A stretch of DNA of 64,000 bases from Halisarca cf. caerulea. Taxonomy: Eukaryota; Porifera; Demospongiae; Chondrillida; Halisarcidae. This document shows, one piece after another, positions 20,801 to 31,429 of this stretch (within the stretch, counting starts at the first letter, position 1; each line of letters starts with the position of its first letter). Made by a program: the position numbers and the translations under genes. Under the pieces are notes generated by a model. That model was not told the DNA's origin and searched no databases. It saw only the letters and a list, made by a program, of their open reading frames with translations. Where the stretch lies: positions 7,233,618 through 7,297,617 of the forward strand of contig CAUJGJ010000444.1 in the NCBI GenBank assembly GCA_963170055.1. Reading direction: 5' to 3'.

Positions 20801-22008
20801 GAATGTGTGCCAGAACGGAGGTACCTGCTGTCAACATGTCTTCACCTACACATGTGAATGCCCTATTGGATACGGTGGAGAATTCTGTGAAGAAGGTGAG
20901 TAGATGAATTTCAATTTAGTTACACTTCTGCCAAGTGTCTGTCTTTTACAACCAGCCACCCAGCTACTGTGCTGATTAAAGATACCTAGCTAGCTACTTA
21001 CATTTAGTTCGCAGATAGTTCATGCAAGGATATACTTATACATGAGAGTAAGAATGTACACGCGCATATCAACACAATTGCAGTATTAACGAAATGCTTT
21101 AGATGTGTGAAATAGCCAACATTCATGTTACCGGTTTAGAATAATACCTTGGAAGGCTATCAAATCTTAGTGTACTAGAGTAGTATGAATATATACAGGA
21201 ACAAGTGAGGAATTGTTTTCAAACTATTGTTTTCAAAACATTGTTCAGCTGTAGCATATTATGCAATGCTTTGCAAGTGATTCAAGTGGGTGGAGTGGCA
21301 TTCCCCATGAGTTTTCAACTCGAATTACTTGTTTCTGTGTTGATGTGTGAAAACACTGTATATAGCAAACTGGTTTGTTCATACATCCATACATCCAATT
21401 GTCCTACAGAGTGCACTCCTACTGTGGATCTGTGTCTGGCAGTTGATACCTCCCGAAGTATTAAAAATTTCCAAATTGATAGACAGAATCAAGCTCTGAG
21501 TCAGTTGGCTGAACAGGTGGATGTGGGTACTGGAAGATGCCAAAGTCGTGTAGCTGCTGTTGTCTATGGAAATAGAGCTGATATGTCCTTTGGCTTGAGC
21601 GATTACACAGACAGTCCAAGCTTAGCTGCAACTCTCGGCAATTTGCCAAGAGAAAGTAACTATAGAAAAGGTGGTACAAGGACTGACTTAGCTCTAGAAA
21701 AATGTGCACAAATCCTAGAAGATGAAGGTCAAAGTGGAAAATGTAACCAGAAAGTCATCATTGTCTTTCTTGATGGAAAGCCTCACCCACGTAATGCCAA
21801 TCTTGCTGCTATTCTTGGAAGTATCAAGTCTCAAGGAATTAAAGTTTGTGCTGTTGGAGCATCAACACGTACATCTAGGGAGGATCTGCTTGAACTAGCT
21901 CTTGATGAACCTGATCATGTGTTACAATCAAATAACTTCTTTGGATTAATGAAAATAGTCCCCGACATTGCTGACTGTGTCGACATCTGTCCTCAGTGTG
22001 GGAGATGA
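13828..22008 (+). CDS. Gene A: secreted TIG-AMOP-VWD-EGF-VWA mosaic protein (1016 aa, 9 exons)
   Basis: Exons: 13828-13909, 14661-14963, 15452-16073, 16270-16682, 18192-18755, 19454-19711, 20499-20594, 20782-20895, 21410-22008. All introns are GT/AG, and the joined frame is 3051 bases with no stop before TGA. All introns are phase 1 except the one splitting the AMOP region (phase 2). The product has a signal peptide (1-27), a TIG-like domain (28-128), a beta-rich linker plus AMOP region (129-473), VWD (474-661), a post-VWD segment (662-747), two EGF domains (748-817) and VWA (818-1016). There is no transmembrane segment. The TIG-linker-AMOP-VWD order matches SUSD2/MUC4-like proteins; an EGF-VWA tail on it is unusual. 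The likely role is extracellular adhesion or matrix assembly, by inference. Gene B at 39275-48651 is a tandem paralogue. Confidence 0.88.
14661..14963 (+). CDS. Gene A exon 2: TIG/IPT-like domain
   Basis: A phase 1-1 exon encoding an immunoglobulin-like IPT/TIG fold. '[18 protein letters not shown]' is the typical opening strand and Gly-Gly turn, and 'SYLCATPS' is the characteristic C-x-x-P strand. It aligns closely with gene B exon 3 (40222-40521). Gene A lacks the counterpart of gene B exon 2. Confidence 0.8.
15085..15148 (+). pseudogene. Stray duplicate of the TIG exon tail in intron 2 of gene A
   Basis: About 64 bases closely repeat the coding sequence near 14880-14940 (GGGAAGGTATCATTTGAATT and ACAACCAGACACTG). 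It has no splice borders or frame and looks like debris of a lost duplicate exon. Confidence 0.75.
15452..16682 (+). CDS. Gene A exons 3-4: beta-rich linker and AMOP-like region
   Basis: Exon 3 (15452-16073) opens with a region of the type that lies before AMOP in SUSD2/MUC4 proteins: '[10 protein letters not shown]', 'ITHNIRNGT', and 'RWSGVYL' near the end. The AMOP cysteines begin there and continue in exon 4 (16270-16682) with 'QQCCYDENG', the hallmark of AMOP, and '[10 protein letters not shown]'. Exon 4 ends in a basic stretch with KRSVRS, VKRFF and GRRRS just before VWD. The intron between the two exons is phase 2. Confidence 0.75.
16832..17584. mobile_element. MITE with 35-bp inverted ends, nested in family A
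   Basis: The ends TATATGTGACGTG and GCGAAAAGGTACCCAAAC occur inverted at 17548-17584 with one mismatch. The outer TA on each side may be the target duplication. It is itself interrupted by family B sequence at about 17207-17400. Confidence 0.75.
17207..17400 (+). mobile_element. Family B repeat fragment nested in the MITE
   Basis: Begins ACAAGCGATTCGAGTTTAAA, has the CGGGCCGCCC-type core and its complement GAAACTCGAATCGCTT, then the shared body 'CTTCTGGTCGAAAAGACTC'. It lacks the (TA)n array and the terminal hairpin present at 36204-36527 and 62712-63010. Confidence 0.7.
17811..17915. repeat. (TA)n array
   Basis: Roughly 100 bases of TA dinucleotides with occasional C, the central array of the surrounding family A copy. 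Confidence 0.9.
18192..18755 (+). CDS. Gene A exon 5: VWD domain
   Basis: Von Willebrand factor type D domain. It opens '[20 protein letters not shown]', the VWD signature, but has Glu where the self-cleaving proteins have Asp (GDPH). It ends with '[18 protein letters not shown]', the conserved calcium-loop region. The donor is the GTGAGT after GACAT; reading through it would give a short unrelated tail. Confidence 0.88.
18800..18915 (+). repeat. Short minisatellite in gene A intron 5
   Basis: Four to five imperfect copies of a unit of about 26 bases (AGCATACTCAACAATGCGGAGT). It lies past the VWD splice donor, so it is intronic. Confidence 0.8.
19454..19711 (+). CDS. Gene A exon 6: conserved post-VWD segment
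   Basis: Eighty-six residues with '[17 protein letters not shown]', a Phe/Pro-rich loop, and '[14 protein letters not shown]', the segment that follows VWD in SUSD2/MUC4-like proteins. Gene B has an exon of the same length (258 bases). The phase is 1-1. Confidence 0.75.
19840..20322. mobile_element. MITE with CCCATTTACACTGG ends in gene A intron 6
   Basis: The left end GCCCCATTTACACTGGAGCG and the complement of the right end (CCCTTTTTATTTACACTGGAG) are inverted copies. The interior repeats motifs such as 'GCGTTTA' and 'ACCGATTTA'. A relative with similar ends is at 51224-52162. Confidence 0.65.
20499..20895 (+). CDS. Gene A exons 7-8: two EGF-like domains
   Basis: Exons 20499-20594 ([18 protein letters not shown]...) and 20782-20895 ([13 protein letters not shown]...) each encode one six-cysteine EGF repeat and are phase 1-1. 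The second has an extra Cys (GGTCC) where gene B has GGNCS. Confidence 0.88.
20964..21085. mobile_element. Solo end of the 3802-type MITE
   Basis: ACTGTGCTGATTAAAGATACCTAG followed by GCAGATAGTTCATGC and GAGAGTAAGAATGTACACGCG resembles the left end at 3802. The partner end was not found nearby. Confidence 0.5.
21183..21335 (+). mobile_element. Family A fragment in gene A intron 8
   Basis: Carries the family A body (GAATTGTTTTCAAA, AATGCTTTGCAAGTGATTC) and the end CTCGAATTACTTG, without the hairpin start. It sits in the intron matching the one that carries family A in gene B (47468-47846). Confidence 0.7.
21410..22008 (+). CDS. Gene A exon 9: C-terminal VWA domain
   Basis: Von Willebrand type A domain of about 190 residues. 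The MIDAS DxSxS motif is seen as DTSRS after 'VDLCLAV'. The MIDAS threonine is probably in '[11 protein letters not shown]', and the acidic site in 'VFLDGKPHP'. It ends [10 protein letters not shown] and stop, with no anchor. VWA domains bind protein ligands through a divalent cation; the ligand here is unknown. Confidence 0.88.
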
Positions 22009-22565
22009 AGTGTAAGCTACAACTACATAATCCACACATGCTGAAGCATAATATCATTATTCCTTTGCATATTAAGGACTCCATGTTTGCATCTCAGTCA
22101 TATGCACGATAATACTGACATAGTTGTATGGTTGAAGGTACGATCAAAGGCTCATAGCTGCATTTGCATAAATACACTGTCCACACATGCCACATTACAC
22201 ATTTGTCCTAGATAAGTTCAACAACCGTCTGTAACTCAAGCTATGTACTTTCGTGACATATTATTCCATTTCTTTCTCTGTAGATGCAGAACTGGAAATA
22301 ACTCAGCCCAACCCTCAATGGAGTGCTAGTAACAAAGCTTAGAGAACTAGATTAGGAAATAGTTTCAAAGCTGTAGTGATTCATAGAGTTTAGTTATAAA
22401 ACAGATATGTAGTAGAACCTGTAGCAAATCAGCATATGTAGAGAATTAGGAGGTTTGTAAGCACTTCTTTGGTTACTCTAAAAATCATTTGTCATAAATG
22501 AGAACTTCAATTATGTAGCATGGTTATAAAGCATGTCACACATTGTCAAACAAAGTAACAAGTGT

Positions 22566-22571
22566 AATAAA
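22566..22571 (+). other. Possible polyadenylation signal of gene A
   Basis: AATAAA 558 bp after the stop codon. It is the first good match seen downstream. The 3' end was not confirmed. Confidence 0.35.
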
Positions 22572-23110
22572 TGTATCACATGTAAGAGGTTATTGCTACA
22601 AAGACAACAACAGCTTCAACTAGAAGTATAGTGATTCATAGAACTTCCAGAACTTGTAGCAGGCTGGTCGGTATATAGAAATGATGCAATTATAAACACT
22701 TCTTCACTTATTTATGATTCATTTGTAAACAGGAATAAATCATATTGAAGTAAATAAGCGACACACAGTATGAAAAGTGAGTGATCATTTTGACATTTTA
22801 AGTGAAGGCTAATTTCAAGAAATGTGTTGCCCTCTAAAACCAATGAAAACAGTGTTCCTCAGTAATCTGCACAAGCCAACACATGCATACGAAGTTGTAA
22901 AACATACTGACCAATAATCAGTTGACATGTCTCAGTCAATGCATATATTCTGATCCCTATCTGTTGAATGTAGTCTGAAAACTTTGTTTCTCGATTAATG
23001 TGTGGAACCATTGTTATTCAATTCATTGGTATTGCCCATAAATCATGCCAGCTTGACTGATTTATGCGTACCTCCTTGCACAGCTGTGAATTCTTTGCCA
23101 GCCTTGCTGA

Positions 23111-23370
23111 CCTAGTGAGCTAGCATGGTATAATAATCCATGCAGGGATTCCCACTGTAAGCTCACACTACAGTGTTCACAGTGGCTCTTCCTCTGAGAG
23201 TTTGGCTTCTTAGAATTACTATAGTAGATACATCAGTAGATACACCTAGTGAGCAAGCATGGTATAGTAATCCATGCAGGGATTCCCATTGTAGGCTCAT
23301 ACATACATACTACAAGGTTGACAGTGGCTCTTCCTGGTGAATGTCTGGCTTCTTAGAATCACTTTAATGG
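23111..23370 (+). repeat. Direct tandem duplication of about 130 bp
   Basis: 'CCTAGTGAGC', 'AGCATGGTATA', 'ATCCATGCAGGGATTCCCA' and 'AGTGGCTCTTCCT' recur in the same order in two adjacent units, from about 23111 and 23246. Non-coding. The stretch 22572-23100 before it holds nothing recognisable. Confidence 0.75.
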
Positions 23371-23699
23371 ATTCCAATAGTCTGATAAAGATTCCTGTAC
23401 CTGGGTGCACCTGGTCAGGCAAAACCTTTGGGTACAGCAGTCGCAAAATAACAACAAAACCGTAAGACTCTTCCAAGGATAAGTCGCTGACTAGAATAAT
23501 GTTGGAATTGAATACAATAAATACCCCAATCACAGTACATCAAAATAATGAAAGTTAACCCAGGTTAATTGAACAGGCGACATGTGGCGGTGAAAATGGT
23601 ACTGGTGTATGCTATCGACCATGTGGTGTTTGCATATATGTTGGCCTAGTTCGAGCAATCATGAAGATGACGCAAACGGTAGCAGCACACAGTCTCTGG

Positions 23700-23969
23700 T
23701 GTCTTCTTAGTCATGCAAGTTAGTGTGTGAGGGGCGAATGTGTGTATATCTGATGTGTGTATGTAAGGGAGTTGTGTGTATATCTGGTGTGTGTATGTGA
23801 GGAGGAGCTGTGTGTATATCTGATGTGTATGTGTGTGTGGGAGGGCTGTGTGTGTGTATATCTGGTGCGTGCGGGAGGGCTGTACGTGCATATCTGGTGT
23901 GTGGGGGGGCTGTGTGTACATCTGCTGTGTCAGTGTGTGTGAAGGGGGCTGTGTGTGTATGTGAGGGGG

Positions 23970-24029
<60 letters not shown>

Positions 24030-24062
24030 GTATGTGAGGGCTGTGTGTATATCAAATGTGTG
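23700..24062. repeat. GT-rich minisatellite and (GT)n microsatellite
   Basis: Imperfect units of the form 'CTGTGTGTATATCTGGTGTGTG' lead into a purer GT run at about 23970-24030. Long frames on both strands are artefacts of this composition. Confidence 0.9.
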
Positions 24063-24889
24063 TATGTTCAAAATAAACAGTTAATCAGAAGCACTGTTAG
24101 TAGCCATTTTCTTCTCACTAATTGTGTATAACGTTGTTGTCATGTAAACGCTATGACAACATTCATGTGTGCTGCAGCACAAATACCATTATGATAGAAA
24201 ACGCTGTCATGCAAACGCAGTCTGAGTGTGTGGTATGGAAGAATGATTGTTGTGTGCCATTCATAAACATGATATATATCCATTTACCTGAGAGTACAAA
24301 GGAGCAAAGATCATCTAATGCAATGGATGGAAAGGTGGCATAGGGCACCTGGTTATCATGGGGAACATGGAGCACAAAGCGTTCACACCGTATTCAATCA
24401 ATTAGTCTAAGAATGAACATACTCAACAATTAGGAATTCACTGCAAAGATCAGAGAAAAATAGCATCTCCAAGTACACCATTCCAACCTTGCATGCATAC
24501 CACAAGCCTTAAAGAGGAAGTGTGAAATGGAACACCCGTGACCTACATATTGAATGGTGGGGTCTTTCTCTAAATTCTTCCCTTGCAATTCATCTTAGGC
24601 TAACTAATCTGGTACCACACTTTGACTCAGCAGCACACCACTTTGCGATCATGGTATACAAGAAGAATGCTCAAAGAGACAGTCATGTACTCTTTGCAAC
24701 TGAAGGTTTTTGGGCAGTCATTCCTGGCTAGGTACCAACAGGTGGAACAGTTATGGGATAATTTCTGCACTCCCGTGAAATCTCGATTATCCAGCTTTGA
24801 CTGTATATTTATTGGGTGAATTTGTCGCAATTGCACTTGTACTGTTCCTATACATATACTTTCAGACCAAGGAGTGAGTGAAACAGTAC

Positions 24890-25500
24890 ATCTCACTTGT
24901 CAACGTCCAACCACTATATGACAAGAATAAGGTTACACCCTATGTGCATGTCATGTCTAAGCATATTGCCAATCTCATCGGGAACACGGAAACATTATTA
25001 TGTTCAGTGGACAAGGTACATGCGCAACATGCATGCATATGACGTTATATAGCAGTAGTACTCGACTACGTGTACATGTATGCACAATTGCTAGTTGTTG
25101 AGAAGAGAATGACATTTGTCGCAGTTTTTACAAAAGTTCCAACCGCCACAACATAGCAAGGTCCTTCATACAGACTGAGGTTAGATGTACTTGTTGAGCA
25201 ATCGCAAGAGGGAGCCACGGTAAAATAGCAAGCATGACATGGAGTATTGGACACCTTTAAAGCAACCAAGCAACACTTGGTATATACACAATTATCACAG
25301 CAACAGCAGCAGTATTGAAGGGGTATAGAAATACTCAAGATACTTATTTGCTAAGTCTGGGTTTGCTAGCAAGATATTGTGAAGACAGCTGGAAAGGTGA
25401 CGGATGGGCCATGTTCTTGGACTACAAGAAAAGTGAGCACCCCAAGTATGCCATTGAAGCTTACAACCTTATTGCCAATACTTGAGGTGGGTCTGGGAAC
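24890..25500 (+). pseudogene. Possible transposon-protein debris (uncertain)
   Basis: Two short in-frame stretches look like fragments of repetitive transposon-derived proteins: one near 24895-25010 containing 'KVTPYVHVMSKHIANLIG', and one near 25380-25480 containing 'HPKYAIEAYNLIA'. The surrounding frames are broken. The family is not identified; the resemblance is from memory of motif style only. 24065-24890 and 25500-26050 hold nothing firmer. Confidence 0.25.
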
Positions 25501-26056
25501 GACACCATTATATACATCCTTTTCTTGAGCCTCTCGTCCTCAACCTCGCATCCGCCTAGTCTGGCATGGCCAGACCGAATTCGACAGGGTGTCCACAAGC
25601 AAATCATGCAAAAATCAAGTGTTCAAGGAAGATTTGAGGAGGAAGCTAGTTGCCAAATTGGTTGTGTCAATTCACATTAATCATTTAGTACAAGTAAGGA
25701 ATTCCGACCAATAACAAAGTATTTCGTTCATGGGTTACCAATACGTCAGTAATATGTCAGAAAATGTCCCATTTTCTGCACACAGTTTGGAAATATATCG
25801 TCTCGAAAGTCTATCCACTTGGGTGTCAAACAAAGGTATGGCTGAATCCATGACAACACCAAACACTCAACTCACAATGTAATGTTTTCCAAACATGTAA
25901 AATTCATATCAGAATTCATACAGAACATTGCCAGTACACATTGACTCCCACTGCCAGGAAGATCACCTAATCATTAGCATAAGGTTCTTCTGTTACCTTC
26001 TGATATATCAAAGCAGGATGTTTTCTGGTACTGTGCAAAATGTACAAAACATACAT

Positions 26057-26057
26057 A

Positions 26058-26101
<44 letters not shown>
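26057..26101. repeat. (AC)n microsatellite
   Basis: About 45 bases of AC repeats. The sequence from here to 27160 shows no recognisable gene. Confidence 0.95.
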
Positions 26102-26103
<2 letters not shown>

Positions 26104-27647
26104 ACAGCATGTTACAGGGATAATAATGGAGGCAATTGGCATGATTGTTACACTAAATGTCAAAGTGAACTCCACCAAGATTCCCATCAAGAAATTTTGC
26201 CAAGTACTCCAAATATGCATAGGGAACAACTATACAATCTCGCTGTTTTGCTCAAAGAGTCAATTATCTAATAGTATCAACAATATCACCTACTATGTAT
26301 GATGAATACACTCCTGACATGACTCAAATGTACTACAGCTGCCACCATCATATACCTCATGTATGAGTCTATGGTCAAAATGTACGGAAACTGCTGCATC
26401 CCACTAGCGCTTGAAGACAAGAACAAGGGTAAGACCTCTGCATCTGAAATGTGTGTTGCTGCAGCCTGCCAGAGAGGAAGGCAATCAAAGACAAAACAGA
26501 TGCCAAACTGAACAGAATATGTTGTGGGTTGGATTACCCTTTATCTACAACCATCCTTTCAATATCAGGCAAATGAAGGCATTCATCATGAACAGTTTTG
26601 GTTGTTGCATGTGGGACATATCCATTTGCACTTGGATGGCTTCCGAAAGTCGGTGAATTTGTTGCTAACAAATTCGCTTTTTCTCTCTTGTGCGTATCAG
26701 AAATGGCAAGCAACGACAGACTGTATGAACACATTTAAGCTATACATTTAACTATTTTTTAACCAAATTTTCCGTCAATTGTTCGAATACTCGAGCAGCT
26801 GTATTTAGCAGTTATTCCTCTCAAGTAAATTGCAACTTAGGTCTAGAGACACAGAATATGGACTAAACTGTCCCTAGGAAGGCTACCCAATATTCTACCG
26901 ATGGGGATTTTGTTTACTGGAATAGTTTTCAAGATAATCAACAAATACTAAAAATGTACTAAATTAATCAGCAATAACTCTTTGCAAACTCGCGACATCA
27001 AAATCCCCATCGGTGAAAAGTTGAAGCGTTCGATATAGATTACAGTAAAACACTCAGAAGCTTCCTACGTTGATCCGCTGATTTACTTGACGACATGGCA
27101 TTCTGCAAGAAAGATTCGCTTGGCTAAGGGCCGATTATCACATGATGGTCATGTGACATGAGCTGTGACATAATCGCATATGTTTGAAGTGTTTGATCTC
27201 TGCAATGATCGATGCAGCCTAAGTGAGAGAAACTCAGTGGAGGAAGAACATTAGGCAAAGAAGACAGACGGTTTAACGAAGTATAATTTCGGCAGTTTGA
27301 GAGAAGCGAACTGGATATTTAGCGCCCGATCGACGACATCGAAGAACAAGGTGCGTAATCTTTGTTTGATCTTAAATTCAAAAAGAAAAGTCAGTTTTAC
27401 TAACTTGAGTACCTTATAAAAGAACGATCAATCCATGTTTGAGCCTTCAAAACGCGCTTTAAGCCTATCATCAACTGCAAAATGGCAGGGCGATATGCCG
27501 TGAATTACGTAAGTACTGCAGTTCGCAATACCTACTATCGATCGTAAATATGATCTTCCAAGCTACCTTACACAACAATATGTACGTAACATTAACTTTT
27601 GATAAATAAAGGCTTTCATACATTGTAAAAGTAGAACAAATATAAAC

Positions 27648-27686
27648 AGTAGCCTGCATAAAGGAACAATCTCAATCTGAGGTAAC

Positions 27687-27735
<49 letters not shown>

Positions 27736-27850
27736 GTTTTAAAGTTTGCCGCTGGTACTGGTGCATTCCACATCTTTTCTCCCCTTGTCCACCTCCACGC
27801 CTCCAAACACAGTAGCCTGCATAAAGGAACAATCTCAATCTGAGGTAACA

Positions 27851-27903
<53 letters not shown>
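27648..27903 (+). repeat. Duplicated unit with two (AC)n arrays
   Basis: AGTAGCCTGCATAAAGGAAC and the following bases through GAGGTAAC occur at 27648 and again at 27810, each followed by a long AC array (27690-27734 and 27850-27903). This is a tandem duplication with a period of about 162 bp. Confidence 0.85.
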
Positions 27904-27904
27904 G

Positions 27905-30388
27905 CCCCTTCAAGAGATGCATTGTCCATGTCTTCCCCGACAGATGGACATTCATGAGAGGACGTTGTGCCAGGATGCTGCACGGGATCTCCTGGCGGTG
28001 CCCCCAGTGGTGAGCAGGGACACCACTTGTGCCATCCTAGTCCTGCTGGACAGATGGGCAGAAGCGCCGATGACCACGGCGATGGCCTTGCGCCCGTGCC
28101 GATGCCCGCCCGTGCCGATGCCCTTGCTGGCACTTGCACGCTCAAATCCACCGCCTTCTCCTCCGTCGCCACCGCAGCATACTGCAAAGCGGAGGCGAGC
28201 ACTGCGATCCCAAGGCGGCTCGCAGAGGACATACACAGTTGGCTCCAGGGGACTAGTGAGGTACGCGGGGTAACGGTGGGGCATATGCTCGCTGTCCTCC
28301 GTCAACTCCCGCAATCCCCGCGCCATGGTGAAGTACGCCGCCAGGCAGGACAGGGGCCATCTGCTGGACCTGGCCTCGCATTGCATTCGCGCCGACAGGT
28401 TCAAGGCGCCGCGGCACCTAGTGGAGGAAGTGGCAGCGGTTCTCCGCCTCGGACAGGTGCACAATCCCTCCAACACCCGCCCCCCTCCCGACACCTCGGA
28501 GGAGGGGCTTTCTGCCTGGCCCTGCTGCGAGCACCTGGACCACCTGCTGGGTCTCATCCACCTCACGCAGTTTGTTCGCGTGCTGGCAGACTATCACGTC
28601 GGCAAGTACGTCGACTACCTGGCGGGAGGCACGGGTTTGCAGGCCGCTTCCGCCGTCATTGGCAGGCTCTGCATGGAGGCCAACCTCTGTGAGACCTGGC
28701 ACTACCTTGGCCTGCTCCGGGAATGCGCCTGCTTCGACTGCAGCAGTGACTTGGAGTGGATCCGGGAGAGGAGTACGTCACCCAGGCCGGGGCCTTGACG
28801 TACCACACAGGTGAAGGCAAAGGTCCTCAATGAAACCCACAGGAACTGCACGCCCACCTACCTCCACCAATGCTGCTCACTGTCGCACGCTGTCCACCAC
28901 ACCCATACCCTGCTCCAGCAGAGGCACGTGGCACCAAGCAGGGTCAGACAGCTGGCGCCCGAGGTCAGGAGGGAGCTGGAGGCCATGGGCCGCCGCGCGG
29001 GGCAACAGCGTCCGTACCGGTTGGCCGCGCAGCTCGGGCAAGGCATTGTCTTTGCCCTCGAGACCGAGGCAGCCATCCAGGCCGTGGACTACGTGGACGG
29101 CGACGGCGGCTAACTTGTCGCTGACCTCATTCCTGGTCTGGGTTGGTACGTCGACGGCCTCGACATGCAGACTCTGGAGGTCATCCACAACCGTCAGTAC
29201 ACCCTGGTGGCCTTCAGGGAGATGTACCACGATGCGGTTGAGCTGGATCACATGTATCGCAGGCAAGGTGCCGGATCGTCCCAGACGCGCAGTCTCGGCG
29301 TGGAGTCCCTGAGACTGGCGAGGGTAAACATTGCCACCTCGCAGACCATCTACATCTGCTGCGACGGCACGGTGGACTACTACAGCAGGAGACTAACAGT
29401 GGAGGTCCTATTGGTGCTGGCGCGCCCTGGAGGCAACCTCGTCTCCAACGGTGAGGTGATGATCACCGCTGGGCTCTCCTTCCCTGTTGGGGACCCGCCC
29501 AGGTCGTACTGTGCTGCATTGTCCAAAGCAGAGACGAGGGGTGCAGGCATGTACACCGTCTTCCCCCCGGAACTGGCCAACGTGCCCCACCTGAGGCCCC
29601 CCACACTACGCCGGGCCCAACTCCCAGTGTCCACTGAGCGCGATGGCGTTACGTACAGTGTCGCCTTCGGCTCGCCATTCCGCAGCGAGAGTCACGTGTG
29701 CGTCTGCCAGAGTACAATCCCGGGAGCCGGCATGGGCTTGTTCCTGTATGCTCGTCCTCCCGCCCGCAGCCACGAAGGTGTGCAGCGCCCAGCCGCGGAC
29801 ATGTTCCTCCCAGGCAAAACGTACGTCTGCCTGTACTCCAGCCGTACCGTCCCGCGTGCGGAGGCCAACCGCTTGGACAACACAGATTACGTCATGGAAA
29901 ACCAGTCCGGGATCTACAACCCCGTCACCTATGACGGCGCCAATCTTGGCCGCTTTGTCAACCAGGGCAGACTGATTCCAGCACTGCACAAGATGGTGGA
30001 GGTCTCCAAGCGCTACCGTCCCCTGGGACCCGACTGGAAAGCTGTGTTCGGTGTCGCTGAGAGTCACTGCAATGTGGTTTACCACTTTGTGAGGGGCGTG
30101 GGCCTCACTGTTCAGCTGAAGGAGGGCGCCCACCTTTTGGACTCCTCCCAGGAACACGTGGGAAACTACGACATAAGGGGGTACTGGTTGGCGAATTTTG
30201 TGCGGAAGGTGAGGGAGCTGGGCACATCGGACGAGTGTGTCAGCGCAGTCCTGTGGTGTGCCTGCTCCCCCGAATCCAACTGGGGTCAAAGAGACAGGAA
30301 TAATGTCCACCAGACCCTCCGGGAGTGCGGACATGACCCGCGTGACTTCTCAAACGTCCTCTGTCCGTGGCCGGTCTCTGCTCCCTAA
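27905..30388 (+). pseudogene. Broken long reading frame with SET-like C-terminal half, in a GC-rich island
   Basis: One frame (codon starts at 28325, 28811 and 29165) runs from 28325 to the TAA at 30386, broken by stops at 28796-28798 and 29111-29113. Between 28050 and 28320 the protein-like frame shifts by one (LAEDIHSWLQGTSEVRGV), then returns. Near 28770-28805 a local shift to EEYVTQAGALTYHT looks like compensating indels. The last 407 residues are uninterrupted and carry SET-type landmarks: 'IPGAGMGLF' at about 182, 'GANLGRFVNQG' at about 255, and 'GNYDIRGYW' at about 335. These match the usual GxGxGLF, GNxARFxNHS and YGxxYW positions. SET proteins methylate lysines; catalysis is doubtful here because His/Ser of NHS is missing. 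Base composition is far more GC-rich than either flank. A possible tiny first exon (27482-27508, MAGRYAVNY, donor GTAAGT) lies upstream. Introns instead of lesions cannot be excluded. Family otherwise unknown. Confidence 0.45.
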
Positions 30389-30599
30389 CTTGATCCTGCA
30401 CTCATCCTAGACACAACTCCTATGTGGTATGGGGGGAGGTGATGAGAATGGGGAGGAGCTGGTGGTGGGTAGGAGGCGATTCCCCTTTCTGATCCCCCTG
30501 TTAAAACATGTTCATACGTACGTGCACAGACGATTAAGTGAGGAAAATGCACGCACTCTCTCACACACCTACACCCACACATACGTACGTACTTGAACA

Positions 30600-30627
30600 T
30601 CACACACACACACACACACACACACAC
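30600..30627. repeat. (CA)n microsatellite
   Basis: A short CA run about 210 bp after the SET-like frame. It is preceded by CA-rich alternating sequence. Confidence 0.9.
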
Positions 30628-30732
30628 GAAAATGACATCATATGTACAGGTGGCCTTGATTACCTTTTTCCTGCAGTAGTAGATGTACTGCTCTGGATAT
30701 CTCTTCACAGAATAGACAATGGATTACGAACA

Positions 30733-31033
30733 AGTAATTTGGGTAAAAAAAAATGTGGGGCTGCAGGTCCTCATCCCGAATTATTTGCGAATATAACGGT
30801 TTATCTCTGCAACAATGGTATCATCAGGTTTACGAAAAAGTTTATCCTTCAGCTTTGTGTTTTTTGCCTTTGCCAAAATTTAGCGAATCTTCTTCAAAAT
30901 TGCAACTAAGGCGAAAAATACAAAGCTGAAGGATAAACTTATTCGTAAACCTGATATTGTTGTAAAGATACACCGTTGCTTGTTAAAGTCTCCCTTTCTT
31001 TCAGCAGCCATTTTTACCGCCTACTTCCTGTTG

Positions 31034-31093
<60 letters not shown>

Positions 31094-31163
31094 TAGTGTG
31101 TTACACGTCCAGAATTTGTAATGAAACTAATGTAGGGGCTGCCGCAGCCCCCAAGAATATTAA
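30733..31163 (-). mobile_element. Family A variant with an internal foldback
   Basis: Starts ACAAGTAATTTGGGT with a GTGGGGCTGC core and ends with (TA)n (31039-31090), GTGTTACACGTCCAG and the hairpin GGGGCTGCCGCAGCCCCC. Inside, TTTATCTCTGCAACAATGGT, GTTTACGAA and TTATCCTTCAGCTTTGT are matched by their complements 100-200 bases later, giving a large foldback. The same internal foldback occurs at 50600-51100. Confidence 0.7.
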
Positions 31164-31429
31164 CTAATCAAATACACGGACCAGAACTGGGTGGCCTTAG
31201 ATCCTTCTGCCTATACATGCGATTTTGATCTCTATTTTGGAGCTACATCACATGAAAGGTCCAAGCATGGCTTGGTGTATAATGGTGTGACAATACTGGT
31301 AGTTACATACATTGCACCATCAGAACTACTAGCTGTACTGTGACTCCAGCCCATGTCAGTGGTCCTTTGATGTGATTAATAAGACATGTTTGAATGATAC
31401 TGGTGATATGGATAGAATAACACCATACG

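Noticed and set aside
23646..24071. 141-residue His/Thr-rich minus-strand frame
   Set aside because: Produced by GT/CA dinucleotide repeats.
27563..28232. Cys/Val-repeat frames on the minus strand
   Set aside because: Translations of the two (AC)n arrays running into the GC-rich island.
29606..30334. 242-residue minus-strand frame in the GC-rich island
   Set aside because: GC-rich coding DNA often leaves the opposite strand open; only the plus strand gives SET-like landmarks and one frame across the island.
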